DNA of 64,000 nucleotides from Alloscardovia sp963543015 (GCA_963543015.1 CAUTYZ010000003.1:124001-188000); one strand, 5' to 3'. Positions 18,095 to 27,449 are shown, counted from the first letter of the stretch. Notes: a model not told the origin generated them from the letters alone. Translations and numbers: made by a program.

Positions 18095-18147
18095 TTGAAA
18101 TTTTGAAAAATAAATTGAAACGGAATTGAAATAATTTGAAATTGAAT
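18095..18147. repeat. Phased TTGAAA repeat array in the LacI/MFS intergenic region
   Basis: TTGAAA occurs at 18095, 18103, 18115, 18126 and 18136, with TTGAAT at 18142; the middle spacings are 12, 11 and 10 bases, about one helical turn. A possible promoter (TTGAAA at 18126, TATATT at 18147, 15-base spacer) lies in the array. Candidate regulator-binding or curved DNA. Confidence 0.5.
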
Positions 18148-18214
18148 ATATTATTGTGACTGTCAATGTAGAAAAAACGACATTTTCAGCACTTTTCAAA
18201 TATTGATAGGTGCC

Positions 18215-18227
18215 TTGAAAATTTCAA
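18215..18227. promoter_or_regulatory. Candidate operator TTGAAAATTTCAA
   Basis: Perfect 13-base palindrome (TTGAAA-A-TTTCAA) ending 22 bases before the MFS start, built from the same half-site as the upstream TTGAAA array. A LacI-type operator is the simplest reading, although the centre is not the usual CG. Confidence 0.45.
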
Positions 18228-18249
18228 AATGGAATGTGTGAGGAAAGCA

Positions 18250-19557
18250 ATGAGTGCTTCAATTACAAAGAATGAGGGCATTGGTGAATACATGCCACTC
18301 GCAGTTGCTGCGGGTATTGGTTCCATGCTGGGATCAGGAATTATCGTTGGATTGTCAGCTACCATTACAGTGTGGCAGAGTGGTTTGGGTCTGAACACGG
18401 GACAGGTTGGCATCCTTTCGGGTGTTATGACTTTCGCTATCGCATTCGGATCACTGTTTGGCGGACGAATTGCAGATAAGATTGGCCGTGTTTTTGTATT
18501 CAACTGGATTAATTTGCTCTATGCTATTGGTGCATTAATCTGTGTATGCGCACCGAACTTTGAAATTTTGCTTGTAGGTCTTGTAATTGCAGGTGTTGCA
18601 TCTGGTGCAGATTTGCCTATTTCGATGACAATTGTCTCGCATGATGCTCCAAACGATAAGGTTTCAGCTCAGCTCGTCTCCACGACTCAAGTCTTCTGGC
18701 AAGTCGGTGTCTTTATTTCCTTCATTTGCGCATTCTTAGTCTCTACAATGCCAGGAGCTACAGGTGGCCGCGTTGTATTTGCAATTTTGACTGTTTTCGC
18801 GGTCGTAGCATGGTTGTGGCGTTTGCTGTCTCCAACATTCCGACGTTTCCACGAAGCAGCAGATGCCCGCGATGCACAGTTCACCGAATCTGATAAGCCT
18901 GCAGAAAAGGTATCTGTCGTTAAGATGCTTCTGTCCAATTCTGAATCTAGCCGTATGCTTCTTGGATTCTTCCTCGCCATTACCATCTTCTACTGTGGAT
19001 GGAATCTTCTTGCAAACACATGGGGTCAGTTCCAGACGTACATGTTCGTACAAGCGAATGCTTCCCAGTCTTTGGCAACAGGTCTTGGAATTATTTTGAA
19101 CTTTATTACCCTTATCTTAAATATTGCATTTGCATCATTGGCAGGTGGAAAGTACCGCAACAAGCTGTTCTTCGTAGGCATTATCATCAGCATCATCGCC
19201 ATGGTGTGCCTGGCTATGGGTGGCACAAATTTGTGGGTTATCGTCGGTGCAACGGCATTTATGAACCTTGGATCTCCACTTGCTGGTGAAGCTCTGTACA
19301 AGGTGTGGACTCAGGAGTCATTCCCAATTGAGATTCGTGCATCCGTTCAAGGTTTTATCAATGGATTCTCACGCTTGCTGTGCGGCTTGTTTGCTTTGGT
19401 CACACCAGCACTTGTTCTTCCAGCAACAATCAAAACTACGATGTGGGGATTCGTTGGAATCGTCGTCATTGAGCTTATCGCTGGTTCTGTGATGCTTACT
19501 TTGCAAAAGAAGTACGGCACTGATGAGGAACGTCAGCTTAAGAAGATGAATGAGTAA
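18250..19557 (+). CDS. MFS sugar transporter (rhamnoside locus)
   Basis: 435 residues with about twelve membrane segments. The loop motif GGRIADKIGRVFVFN between helices 2 and 3 is the sugar-porter-like RXGR signature. I chose the ATG at 18250 (MSASITKNEG), preceded by GAGGAAAG; an in-frame ATG at 18229 lacks a ribosome site. The gene is divergent from the LacI regulator and is followed 121 bases later by the GH78 enzyme, so it probably imports a rhamnose-containing glycoside by proton symport. Substrate is inferred from the neighbours only. Confidence 0.85.
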   Translation: MSASITKNEGIGEYMPLAVAAGIGSMLGSGIIVGLSATITVWQSGLGLNTGQVGILSGVMTFAIAFGSLFGGRIADKIGRVFVFNWINLLYAIGALICVCAPNFEILLVGLVIAGVASGADLPISMTIVSHDAPNDKVSAQLVSTTQVFWQVGVFISFICAFLVSTMPGATGGRVVFAILTVFAVVAWLWRLLSPTFRRFHEAADARDAQFTESDKPAEKVSVVKMLLSNSESSRMLLGFFLAITIFYCGWNLLANTWGQFQTYMFVQANASQSLATGLGIILNFITLILNIAFASLAGGKYRNKLFFVGIIISIIAMVCLAMGGTNLWVIVGATAFMNLGSPLAGEALYKVWTQESFPIEIRASVQGFINGFSRLLCGLFALVTPALVLPATIKTTMWGFVGIVVIELIAGSVMLTLQKKYGTDEERQLKKMNE

Positions 19558-19574
19558 TTAATGCCTCGTTCGGC

Positions 19575-19602
19575 GGTGGTGGAGAAATTTCTCTCCGCCA
19601 CC
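19575..19602 (+). terminator. Stem-loop after the first MFS gene
   Basis: 10-bp stem with one G-T wobble (19575-19584 with 19593-19602) and an 8-base loop, followed by a weak T-rich stretch. It may attenuate read-through into the GH78 gene. Confidence 0.6.
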
Positions 19603-19678
19603 ACACGTATTTCCTTGTATATGGCAATTACTGAGTTACAAAGCTACGCGCCGAGTAAGTGACAACGGAGTTACGACA

Positions 19679-22303
19679 ATGATTATTAATAATTTATCTG
19701 TAGAACACTTTGTAAACGGAACTTTAGGAATTCCTATGGCCGCTCCACGATTGAGTTGGAATTATTCAGAGGAAGTTCCTGACGATGCACATGTCGATAT
19801 GACAATTATTCGTCGTCTTCCAGGAGAAAATAAGAAGAGCGAAAAGGTTGCCATCCCTGCTGGCGAGAATATTCTTCATCCATGGCCTGTTAGCGAACTT
19901 GCATCGCGTGAGGAAGTTTCTATTAGCGTCAAGCTCGTGTCCTCCAATCACGAAGATTTGAGCGAAGAAAGTGACATCTTGCATTTCGAGGTTGGCTTGC
20001 TTCATGAGTATGAACATGTGGCAGACTTTGTAGGGCCATCATGGGTTGAAGGTAAAACGGATCACCGTCATCTTCCACTTGTTCGTTCAGAAGTCGAGCT
20101 CCTTGATTATCCGAAGAGAGCCCGTCTCTACTTGAGTGCATTAGGTCTCGTCGAAGCAGAAATTAACGGCGTAAAAGTGGGGAATGATACGCTGGCACCT
20201 GGCTGGACGAACTACAAAGAGCGCGTAAACTGCTGGACATATGATGTGACAGATCAGCTGCAGAAAGGCGCAAATGCTCTGGGATTCTGGCTTGGTGACG
20301 GCTGGTACAGGGGACGTTTAGGTTTTGATGGTGGATACGCGAACTATTACGGAGACAAAATTGGCGTATTTGCCCAGCTTGAAATTGAATATCCTGATGG
20401 GGTGATTCAGCATGTGTACTCGAATTCATGGGATCGTCAGTGGAAATGCGCATTGGGGCCAATTGTATGCTCAGACTTGTGTGAAGGTGAACGCTATGAT
20501 GCGCGTCTTGAGTCTGATGGTTGGTCTCTGCCGGGATTTGATGATTCGCAGTGGGAACCTGTATCTGAGATTTTCTACAATCCTGCACAAATTCAGAATC
20601 CAGAAACGTCTCCAGTTTGTCCGCATGAAATCCACCAGCCAGTGTCACTCGAACGTATCAGAGAAACTGCCGACGGGCGGGGAACGTGGCTTGTTGATTT
20701 TGGGCAGAATTGTACACAGCGCATTCGTCTGCATATCACAGGCTTGAAAGCTGGAGATAGCGTTGATCTTCATCACGTCGAGGTACTTGAGCCAAATGGT
20801 GACATTGCGACAAGAACCTTACGACGCGGTCAGCAGCATGATACGTATATTTCGAACGGTTCTGACGCATGGTGGGAGCCACGATTCACTATGCATGGAT
20901 TTAGGTACGCGCAAATTGAAGGTATCGCGGGGGAACTCACTACAGACGATATGGAATGCCGTGTTTATCACTCGGTGATGACTCCAACTGGCACACTAGA
21001 AACCTCTGATCCGCTCGTCAATCGCTTGCATGAGAACGCTGTGTGGTCTATGCGTTCCAATTTCGTATCCATTCCAACGGACTGCCCTCAGCGTGATGAA
21101 CGTATGGGCTGGACGGGTGATATTTGTCTTTTTGCACCTACGGCTACATATCTTCATGACGTGTATGGATTCTTAAAGAGCTGGCTCAAGGATATGCGTT
21201 CTGACCAAAAAGAGTGGGGCACGATTCCTTTCTACGTACCATTTATTCCATTGGGAGTGTGGTCGCATCCTCAGGCTATTTCTACGTGGGGTGATGCTGC
21301 TGTAGAAGTGCCATGGACGTTATATATGGAATCTGGCGATTCGCAGATTCTTGAAGAAACGTATGAACTCAGTCGGGACTGGGTAGAAGAAGTGTCACAG
21401 TATCTTTCAGCAGATGGCGTATGGGATCGAAAGCCGGGGTTCCTTCTAGGACAACTCGGCGATTGGCTCGATCCAAGTGCGCCACCAGGAGACCCAACTC
21501 AAGCTATGACTGAGAAGGAACTGGTAGCAACTGCTTTCTTTGCACGGTCGTGCGATCAAATGCAAAAAATTGCATCCATCCTTCACAAAGATGATGACAG
21601 TGCACACTATGAGCTATTGAAGAACCGTGTAATAAGCGGTTTTAGAGCACGTTTTGTCCGCTCGGATGGCACGATGACATCAGATACTCAGTGCGCCTAC
21701 GCGCTCGCCATTGCATTTGGATTGCTCCAAGATGTTCCAGAAATTCAGGCTCTAGCGGGAAATCGTCTCGCTGAATTAGTGCGAGAATCAGGTGGGAAAA
21801 TTAGTACTGGATTTGCTGGTACGCCATTCGTTCTGCCTTCTCTTACTCTCACTGGACATGATCGTGAGGCATACGAATTGCTGATGTCACGTGAATGCCC
21901 TAGCTGGTTGTACCAGGTTTCTATGGGAGCGACGACGACGTGGGAACGTTGGGATTCCATGCGTCCAGATGGTTCACTCAATCCCGGTGGAATGACCTCG
22001 TTTAATCATTACGCATTGGGATCAGTAGCTGAGTGGCTTCATGCACACATTGGAGGCTTGGAAGCTCTTGAAGTTGGGTGGAAGCGTTTCCGTGTAGCAC
22101 CTTCCGTGGGGTATGTCATCACTCATGCTTCCACATCGCATATGACTCCATTCGGTCTTGCAAAAGTGTCATGGCAAGCCGATGAAGACATTGTGAGTCT
22201 GTCTGTAACCGTTCCTTCAGGGACTACTGCGGTCATTGATATACCAGGACAGGAGCCACGAGAAGTAACGAGTGGTGAGCATCAGTATACGTTTTCCCTG
22301 TGA
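19679..22303 (+). CDS. Alpha-L-rhamnosidase, GH78
   Basis: 874-residue glycoside hydrolase that removes terminal alpha-L-rhamnose. The N-terminal beta-rich parts include LSWNY and the Bac_rhamnosid_N-like stretch RLYLSALGLVEAEINGVKVGNDTLAPGWTNY. The catalytic (alpha/alpha)6 barrel has IPTDCPQRDERMGWTGD near residue 462-478, containing the conserved acidic residues, and further on TTWERWDS and SFNHYALGSVAEWL. There is no signal peptide, so it acts in the cytoplasm on imported rhamnosides. It sits between two MFS transporters. No rhamnose isomerase, kinase or aldolase is nearby, so the released rhamnose may not be used or is handled elsewhere. Confidence 0.93.
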   Translation: MIINNLSVEHFVNGTLGIPMAAPRLSWNYSEEVPDDAHVDMTIIRRLPGENKKSEKVAIPAGENILHPWPVSELASREEVSISVKLVSSNHEDLSEESDILHFEVGLLHEYEHVADFVGPSWVEGKTDHRHLPLVRSEVELLDYPKRARLYLSALGLVEAEINGVKVGNDTLAPGWTNYKERVNCWTYDVTDQLQKGANALGFWLGDGWYRGRLGFDGGYANYYGDKIGVFAQLEIEYPDGVIQHVYSNSWDRQWKCALGPIVCSDLCEGERYDARLESDGWSLPGFDDSQWEPVSEIFYNPAQIQNPETSPVCPHEIHQPVSLERIRETADGRGTWLVDFGQNCTQRIRLHITGLKAGDSVDLHHVEVLEPNGDIATRTLRRGQQHDTYISNGSDAWWEPRFTMHGFRYAQIEGIAGELTTDDMECRVYHSVMTPTGTLETSDPLVNRLHENAVWSMRSNFVSIPTDCPQRDERMGWTGDICLFAPTATYLHDVYGFLKSWLKDMRSDQKEWGTIPFYVPFIPLGVWSHPQAISTWGDAAVEVPWTLYMESGDSQILEETYELSRDWVEEVSQYLSADGVWDRKPGFLLGQLGDWLDPSAPPGDPTQAMTEKELVATAFFARSCDQMQKIASILHKDDDSAHYELLKNRVISGFRARFVRSDGTMTSDTQCAYALAIAFGLLQDVPEIQALAGNRLAELVRESGGKISTGFAGTPFVLPSLTLTGHDREAYELLMSRECPSWLYQVSMGATTTWERWDSMRPDGSLNPGGMTSFNHYALGSVAEWLHAHIGGLEALEVGWKRFRVAPSVGYVITHASTSHMTPFGLAKVSWQADEDIVSLSVTVPSGTTAVIDIPGQEPREVTSGEHQYTFSL

Positions 22304-22335
22304 GGGTCTCTGTCAAGCAATGAGTAAATCTGACA

Positions 22336-22392
22336 ATGAGTAACCATGGAATAAACATGATTGTGAAAATCAAAGGAGCACACAATGAGTAA
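22336..22392 (+). other. Possible upstream short reading frame from a duplicated start region
   Basis: An 18-codon frame begins MSNHGI and its stop codon overlaps the start of the MFS gene, which begins MSNHDI. The segment ACAATGAGTAA-C/T-CATG occurs at 22333-22348 and again at 22382-22397, and CAATGAGTAA also at 22318-22327. There is no ribosome site for the short frame, so translation is doubtful; it may be a simple local duplication. Confidence 0.3.
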
Positions 22393-23677
22393 TCATGATA
22401 TTTCATCAGCGAATGGTGATACAGCGCAATTGCATCTGTCGCGTTCTGAGAAGATACGCTTTGGCATAGGTTTTGCGCTCTTCTCCTTACTGTGGATGAC
22501 AGCGGGAACGTCCGGATCAGGCGTTCTGCTTCCACAGCGAATTGACGTGATGGGAATCGGAACTCCTGAAGTTGTTCTTGGAGCGATGAATTCTGTCGGA
22601 TGCATTTTTGCATTGTTTGCGAACGTTATATTTGGAACTCTTTCAGATATAACGCGTTCTCGATTTGGTAAACGTACCCCGTGGATAGTGGCGGGTGGTC
22701 TCATCACTGCTGTGGGGTATGTTATTGCCTTTTCTGCTCATGAAGTATGGGGCATAGTTGCGGGATGGTCTGTCGTACAGGTCGGTGTCAATATGATGAT
22801 CGCTCCTGCTGTTGCAGTTTTGTCCGACAGAATTCCAGAAAACGTTCGTGGAACTTTTTCATCGTTCTATGGCGGTGCCATGATTGTTGGATCGTCACTT
22901 GGAACATTCCTCGGTTCGAAATTCATCAACTCCATGGGAGTTGGATTCATCATCGGAGCTGTGCTTTTCGCCGTGACTGGTATCGTTACAGTGATTATTT
23001 GGCCTGCTGAAAAGTCCTCTGTAGTAGTTTCTTCCGCATCAGATGAGCAATCCGCGGCACGTTTGGATATGGGCAAAGTACTTCGCTCATTTATCCCTCC
23101 AACAAAAGATTGCCGTGATTTTTATCTTGCTTTGATTGGACGACTATTCTTAATTTTCGGATACACAATGGTCGGTGGTTATCAGTTGTACATTCTAAAG
23201 AAGTACTGCGGTTTGAGCACGAACGAAGCTGCCGATACTCTCACCGTCATGTCGTTGATTTCCATGGTTGTACTCATGGTCTTCTCCCTCATTTCCGGTC
23301 CAGTTTCCGATAAATTGGGTAAGCGTAAAGTCATCGTTGCACTCAGTTCAGTTATCATCGCAATTGGTATAGTAATTCCATTCTTCATGCCGAATGCATT
23401 AGGAATGATGCTGTATGCAGGAATTGCGGGTGCAGGGTATGGAATCTACATTGCAGTCGACCAAGCATTGAACATTGATGTCTTGCCAAATGCCAATGAA
23501 GCAGGAAAAGATTTGGGTATTTTGAACCTTGCAAATACTCTTGGTCAGGTTCTTGCACCTGTGGTCACGGGGACTTTGGTAGTTGCTTTTGGCGGATACT
23601 CGTGGACATTTATCGCGGCAATTGTTTCGGTACTTGTCGGCGCTGTGGTCATTATGTTCATTAAGAAGGTGAAGTAG
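22385..23677 (+). CDS. Second MFS transporter of the rhamnoside locus
   Basis: 430 residues, about twelve membrane segments, with FGTLSDITRSRFGKRTPWIVAGG between helices 2 and 3 and SGPVSDKLGKRKVIVALS between helices 8 and 9, the repeated MFS loop motif. The start has AAGGAG seven bases upstream. It follows the GH78 gene by 81 bases and is probably in the same operon. It is clearly different in sequence from the MFS at 18250, so the pair may take different substrates, or one may export released sugar or aglycone. Function inferred. Confidence 0.85.
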   Translation: MSNHDISSANGDTAQLHLSRSEKIRFGIGFALFSLLWMTAGTSGSGVLLPQRIDVMGIGTPEVVLGAMNSVGCIFALFANVIFGTLSDITRSRFGKRTPWIVAGGLITAVGYVIAFSAHEVWGIVAGWSVVQVGVNMMIAPAVAVLSDRIPENVRGTFSSFYGGAMIVGSSLGTFLGSKFINSMGVGFIIGAVLFAVTGIVTVIIWPAEKSSVVVSSASDEQSAARLDMGKVLRSFIPPTKDCRDFYLALIGRLFLIFGYTMVGGYQLYILKKYCGLSTNEAADTLTVMSLISMVVLMVFSLISGPVSDKLGKRKVIVALSSVIIAIGIVIPFFMPNALGMMLYAGIAGAGYGIYIAVDQALNIDVLPNANEAGKDLGILNLANTLGQVLAPVVTGTLVVAFGGYSWTFIAAIVSVLVGAVVIMFIKKVK

Positions 23678-23898
23678 ATACAGTCAGAAGTAGACACAGT
23701 CATTCCTGAGAAAGGTATGATTACTTAATAATTAATATTGCTCCTGCTCGTTGAGAAATTTGAGTTTTCCGGATACGAGTGGGAGCAATGTGTATATGCT
23801 CGTATATGCCTGTATGGTAATGCCGATGATGACGTCATTGGCTGAAATGAAAAATCGGCTGGCATCCTGCCAACCGATACAAACCCTGATATAAACAG
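23678..23898. other. Gene-free stretch with hairpins before tRNA-Thr
   Basis: No gene is visible. It holds a long imperfect inverted repeat (23737-23750 with 23776-23789, 14 bp including two wobble pairs, 25-base loop), a possible terminator of the upstream MFS gene, and the tRNA terminator described separately. Confidence 0.5.
23851..23878 (-). terminator. Terminator of tRNA-Thr
   Basis: 11-bp stem with one mismatch (23854-23864 with 23868-23878), followed on the minus strand by TTTT. It lies about 20 bases after the tRNA 3' end. Confidence 0.7.
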
Positions 23899-23971
23899 AG
23901 CCTCCAGGGGGACTCGAACCCTCGACCTGCTGATTACAAATCAGCTGCTCTACCAACTGAGCTATAGAGGC
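23899..23971 (-). tRNA. tRNA-Thr (anticodon TGT)
   Basis: A 73-base cloverleaf reads on the minus strand: acceptor GCCTCTA paired with TGGAGGC, D arm GCTC-AGTTGGTA-GAGC, anticodon arm GCTGA-TTTGTAA-TCAGC giving anticodon TGT, and T arm with GGTTCGAGTCC. CCA is not encoded. A TATAGT box about 15 bases upstream of the mature end with TTGTAT 17 bases before it is a likely promoter. Confidence 0.95.
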
Positions 23972-24022
23972 GTTGAATTAAATCAACGCTCCTACTATAC
24001 ACAAAACCTGTGGAACATACAA

Positions 24023-24072
24023 AACGGCTCGCCGATAAATTAAACTTTTTTGCAATTTATCAACGAGCCGTT
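24023..24072 (-). terminator. Long hairpin after the DsbA-like gene
   Basis: Two stacked perfect stems, 9 bp (24023-24031 with 24064-24072) and 8 bp (24034-24041 with 24054-24061), separated by a CC/AA internal mismatch, with a 12-base loop. On the minus strand a TTTTG tract follows, so it fits termination of the gene at 24173 and insulates the tRNA. Confidence 0.7.
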
Positions 24073-24172
24073 CTCGGTTGTGCTCTTTACTGTTTTCGCG
24101 TTTTTCGTTATGCGAGGAGTCGCACAGTTGAGCCGCGAGTGAGCAATTGAATAATGAGCGATGAGCGCAAGT

Positions 24173-25165
24173 TTAGTTGCTTGACGAGCTGGACGACGAG
24201 GAATCCTGAGTAATATCACGAGGAGTTCCTACACCAATGGTTGGCTTTGCTGCAGAATTTCCTACATCGTTACGAAGCAATCCGATGCTCTCCAAGAGCA
24301 AACTTGCATAATCCTTGTTCTTTGCGATGCTCATCAAGGTGTTGTAATCCCAGTAATTCTTGTTAATCAAGATAGTTGGGGTGGTCATCTGACCCTTCAA
24401 CGAGCCGCTTGGATTCAAAAGGTTGCTATTCGTTGGGTACCAATTGCTTATGGCGTCAACCCATTCTTCGTACGTTCCCTTTGCTGCATCTTCTGCGACA
24501 GTTGCATCAACGCCGACAGATTTTGCAAGCTTGGTCAATTGTTCATTCGAAACACTCTTATATCCAGAACCTTCAGATGGTTGGAAATTCTGAGCAAACA
24601 TTGCCTCAACGAGAGCCATAACGTGCTGAGGATCGTTGTCTGCCACATAGGACACGAATGCTGCAGAACGTGTGGAATACTTATCCGATGATGCGCTATT
24701 CAAGAATGCGGCTGGGTGGATGCTGAGATTAATCTGACCAGCATTCATCATAGAAACAAGCTCAGGGTCGATTGCGCGAGCCATCGTACCGCATGCAGGG
24801 CAGATGAAGTCCATATAATTGTCAATGGTTGGAACGTTATCGAGAGGCTTATTCACGCCGTTGGTGGAGAGAATAAAACCGCCATCAGATGCGACGTTCT
24901 TTGGCTTATTTTTAACTGCTTTCACAGCATCGTAAGCCTGTGCGGAAACTTCCTCGGAGGTGCGAGAGCTTTCGTAAATATTTCGTCCAATAAAATATGC
25001 TGCAATGCCAACGACAACAACGATTACTGCTACTACTACAGCGCCAATTGCTGTTTGAATTTTACGTTCACGTTGTGCGGCAAGCTGCGCAGCTCGTTCT
25101 GCGGCTGCACGCGCTTCCATGCGTTCTTTACGTGACTGAGCACGCTTTTGTGAATTATTTGCCAT
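24173..25165 (-). CDS. DsbA-family thioredoxin-like membrane-anchored protein
   Basis: 330 residues. A basic coiled cytoplasmic start is followed by a membrane helix (about residues 36-62) and an extracellular thioredoxin-fold domain with the redox motif CPAC at about residues 122-125 within DFICPACGTMARAIDPELV. A Ser-rich tail ends the protein. It probably forms or shuffles disulfides in exported proteins, as actinobacterial DsbA-like proteins do. I chose the ATG at 25165; a GTG at 25174 is possible, and neither has a strong ribosome site. It lies downstream of the membrane protein and kinase genes on the same strand. Confidence 0.87.
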   Translation of the reverse strand: MANNSQKRAQSRKERMEARAAAERAAQLAAQRERKIQTAIGAVVVAVIVVVVGIAAYFIGRNIYESSRTSEEVSAQAYDAVKAVKNKPKNVASDGGFILSTNGVNKPLDNVPTIDNYMDFICPACGTMARAIDPELVSMMNAGQINLSIHPAAFLNSASSDKYSTRSAAFVSYVADNDPQHVMALVEAMFAQNFQPSEGSGYKSVSNEQLTKLAKSVGVDATVAEDAAKGTYEEWVDAISNWYPTNSNLLNPSGSLKGQMTTPTILINKNYWDYNTLMSIAKNKDYASLLLESIGLLRNDVGNSAAKPTIGVGTPRDITQDSSSSSSSSN

Positions 25166-25218
25166 AGTTATCACTTTAACCTAGTATGCCAACTCTTCAA
25201 GTAATTATGCCGACAACG

Positions 25219-26118
25219 TCACACAAATGACGATATGGTTGCTAAGAGCGAACTTTGCAGATTCGGCAGAGGAGACCAGAAAATTGCAGCGTTCACAGAC
25301 GCTGATACAAGGATGAGAGCAATTATCCCAGCGATGTCAACTCCTGTGATAACGAGAGTGCGTGTCGTTAATGGAGCTTTCGTACGTAAACCGAGACGAG
25401 CTGTACGCGGTTGTGGACGACCTAAGAATGCAAGCCATGACAGTGCCATGGATATAACGTTCAAAGTTGCAAAAATTGGCGTCCAATTGCCAAATCCAGA
25501 AACAAGACCTGTCTGCCGTACGATAAGTATTCCCACAGTGTTGACGGAGACAAACATGACAAAAGTACCTATCGTAAGCACAATTGCGACAAGGCATGCG
25601 CGAACAAGATGCCATGGCAACGCAAACGATAAAGCCAACCGCGACACGTTCGGATTTTTCATGCGTGCCTGAATGCGTGAGCCGCGCAATGATGCGACCA
25701 CCATGACTGCCGCGACGAAAATCATGGCCGTCACAGGGTACGCAACGGATAACGCAATACTCACAGCTGCCGCGACGAGGGCATAGATAGTTGTTTGCAG
25801 CGGCTGTGTTGGCTGAGCGAGCACAGAGGGTGCTTGCGAGAATTGCTCGGCGGGAGCGCCAAGAGGAGCCTGCTGTACCTGTTGTGGCGGTGCATACTGT
25901 GGCTGTACGTAAGGCTGCTGAGCGTAGGACTGCTGTGGTTGTGCATATTGCAACTGCGCGTACTGCGAGTGAGCAGGTTGAGGCGCATACATAGTCTGCG
26001 TGTATGGCTCTGCGTATGAATCAGTCTGATTCTGGATGAAGTCTGGAGTTTGCGCTGGCATAACTCGCGTACCCGAATCGGACGAGGTGTACGTCGGTCT
26101 GAACGACGAGCTCGGCAT
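25219..26118 (-). CDS. Membrane protein with Gln/Tyr/Pro-rich N-terminal region
   Basis: 299 residues. The first ~105 residues are low complexity with repeated QPQ/YAQPQ units (for example PYVQPQYAPPQQVQQ). Five or six hydrophobic segments follow, starting near residue 110. I do not recognise a family. The gene is 49 bases downstream of a Ser/Thr kinase gene on the same strand, and the kinase may phosphorylate the Ser/Thr/Gln-rich cytoplasmic tail (inference). No clear ribosome site precedes the only in-frame ATG after the upstream stop. A similar Q/Y/P repeat occurs at the end of the CPBP protease at 48434. Confidence 0.7.
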   Translation of the reverse strand: MPSSSFRPTYTSSDSGTRVMPAQTPDFIQNQTDSYAEPYTQTMYAPQPAHSQYAQLQYAQPQQSYAQQPYVQPQYAPPQQVQQAPLGAPAEQFSQAPSVLAQPTQPLQTTIYALVAAAVSIALSVAYPVTAMIFVAAVMVVASLRGSRIQARMKNPNVSRLALSFALPWHLVRACLVAIVLTIGTFVMFVSVNTVGILIVRQTGLVSGFGNWTPIFATLNVISMALSWLAFLGRPQPRTARLGLRTKAPLTTRTLVITGVDIAGIIALILVSASVNAAIFWSPLPNLQSSLLATISSFV

Positions 26119-26167
26119 TGCGTCTCGAAGCGAGTCATCTAAAACGCGTGTTTGACCTGTGTCAGCA

Positions 26168-27235
26168 CTACTTTCTGGAGAATAATTTCTTGAGAAAGGG
26201 AGGCATCACGGAGGTCTTAGCCTCGCCATTCTCCTCAGTATCAGCATCGTCGGTTTCAGTATCGTCAGTGTAGACGTCATCTGAATCGTCGAAATTATCG
26301 ACGAGTGCGCGCGTTTGTGCAGAATTGTCCGATGGCATGACGACCGTCGCGGAAACGCTCGAATCGTCCCCGTTATCCCACAAATCCGGATGCTGGGCGT
26401 CCTCGTGAATTGCCGCCAACAGTTCTTGAGCCGAACAGCGCTGCATGCGATCAGGATTGAGAGCCATGCGCATAGCGTTCAGCGTAATAGGCGGAAGGCC
26501 AGCTAAATCGGCGTTTCCCGTTGCTTCGCGCTCGAGTACGGTCATCAGTGGCTTAGAGCCGAAAATTGGCTTTCCCGTAGCAGCGAAACCAATGACGGAG
26601 GCCACGCTCCACCAGTCTGTTGCCTCGTCAGACTCCGCTCCCTCGATAATTTCCGGAGCGATAAATCCAGGTGTTCCCATAACCAAACCGGTACGTGTCA
26701 CATGCGATTCGTTCTCGCCCATTGCGATACCGAAGTCCACCAAAATTGGTCCTTTATGCGAAATCATGACATTCGTTGGTTTGAGATCGCGATGAATAAT
26801 TCCCGCTGCATGCACTGCATCCACAGCATCAATGAGCATGCGCGATAAGTTCTCCAAATCTTCCGCAGTGTAACGACCGTTCTCATACACGTCGTCGCGC
26901 AAATTCTTGCCCTCAATCAATTCCGTTACGATAAACGCGAGGGCATCGTCAAGCTCCATATCCACGATACGGTTGACACCTGGATGGTTAATTTTCTGCA
27001 GAGCAAGAGCCTCCCGACGGAAACGTTCGCGAGCGGTGAGCTGATTCTCGTTATCTGCACTTGGATCGTCTTCTTTCAACGAATCCAACAAAATCTTCAT
27101 GGCGTAAATAGCGCCCCCGTCATCACGGACACGCCAAATAGTTCCCATGCCGCCTTGATCCAAGCGGTCAAGAAGCGTATAGCCTCCCACGATATTTCCT
27201 GGTGCGAGGTCGAGTGCAGAGTAGTTTTCAGCCAT
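26168..27235 (-). CDS. Serine/threonine protein kinase
   Basis: 355 residues with a complete kinase core: glycine loop DQGGMGTI at 26-33, ATP lysine in AMKIL at 47, alpha-C Glu near 75, catalytic HRDLKPTN from 148, and DFG at 167-169. The last ~90 residues are acidic and end KKLFSRK; there is no membrane helix or PASTA repeat, so it is a soluble Hanks-type kinase and not the wall-sensing PknB. It is probably co-transcribed with the membrane protein gene after it. Its substrates are unknown. Confidence 0.9.
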   Translation of the reverse strand: MAENYSALDLAPGNIVGGYTLLDRLDQGGMGTIWRVRDDGGAIYAMKILLDSLKEDDPSADNENQLTARERFRREALALQKINHPGVNRIVDMELDDALAFIVTELIEGKNLRDDVYENGRYTAEDLENLSRMLIDAVDAVHAAGIIHRDLKPTNVMISHKGPILVDFGIAMGENESHVTRTGLVMGTPGFIAPEIIEGAESDEATDWWSVASVIGFAATGKPIFGSKPLMTVLEREATGNADLAGLPPITLNAMRMALNPDRMQRCSAQELLAAIHEDAQHPDLWDNGDDSSVSATVVMPSDNSAQTRALVDNFDDSDDVYTDDTETDDADTEENGEAKTSVMPPFLKKLFSRK

Positions 27236-27449
27236 AGTTTCTTATCATAGGGAAAATTGCGTGTCGCGCGCTTAATTACACGAATTTATGAGAATTTTTT
27301 ACACAAAACGGCGAAATTCACACTTTTGGCGTTTCATTGTGTATAGTTAGTAGTGGCTCGACGAAGAGTTATCTTCTACGAACCACAGTAAAACCGAACC
27401 CTCTCACTCGGATCGTTTGGCACGTACCTGCCAATGAAAGGATTATATT

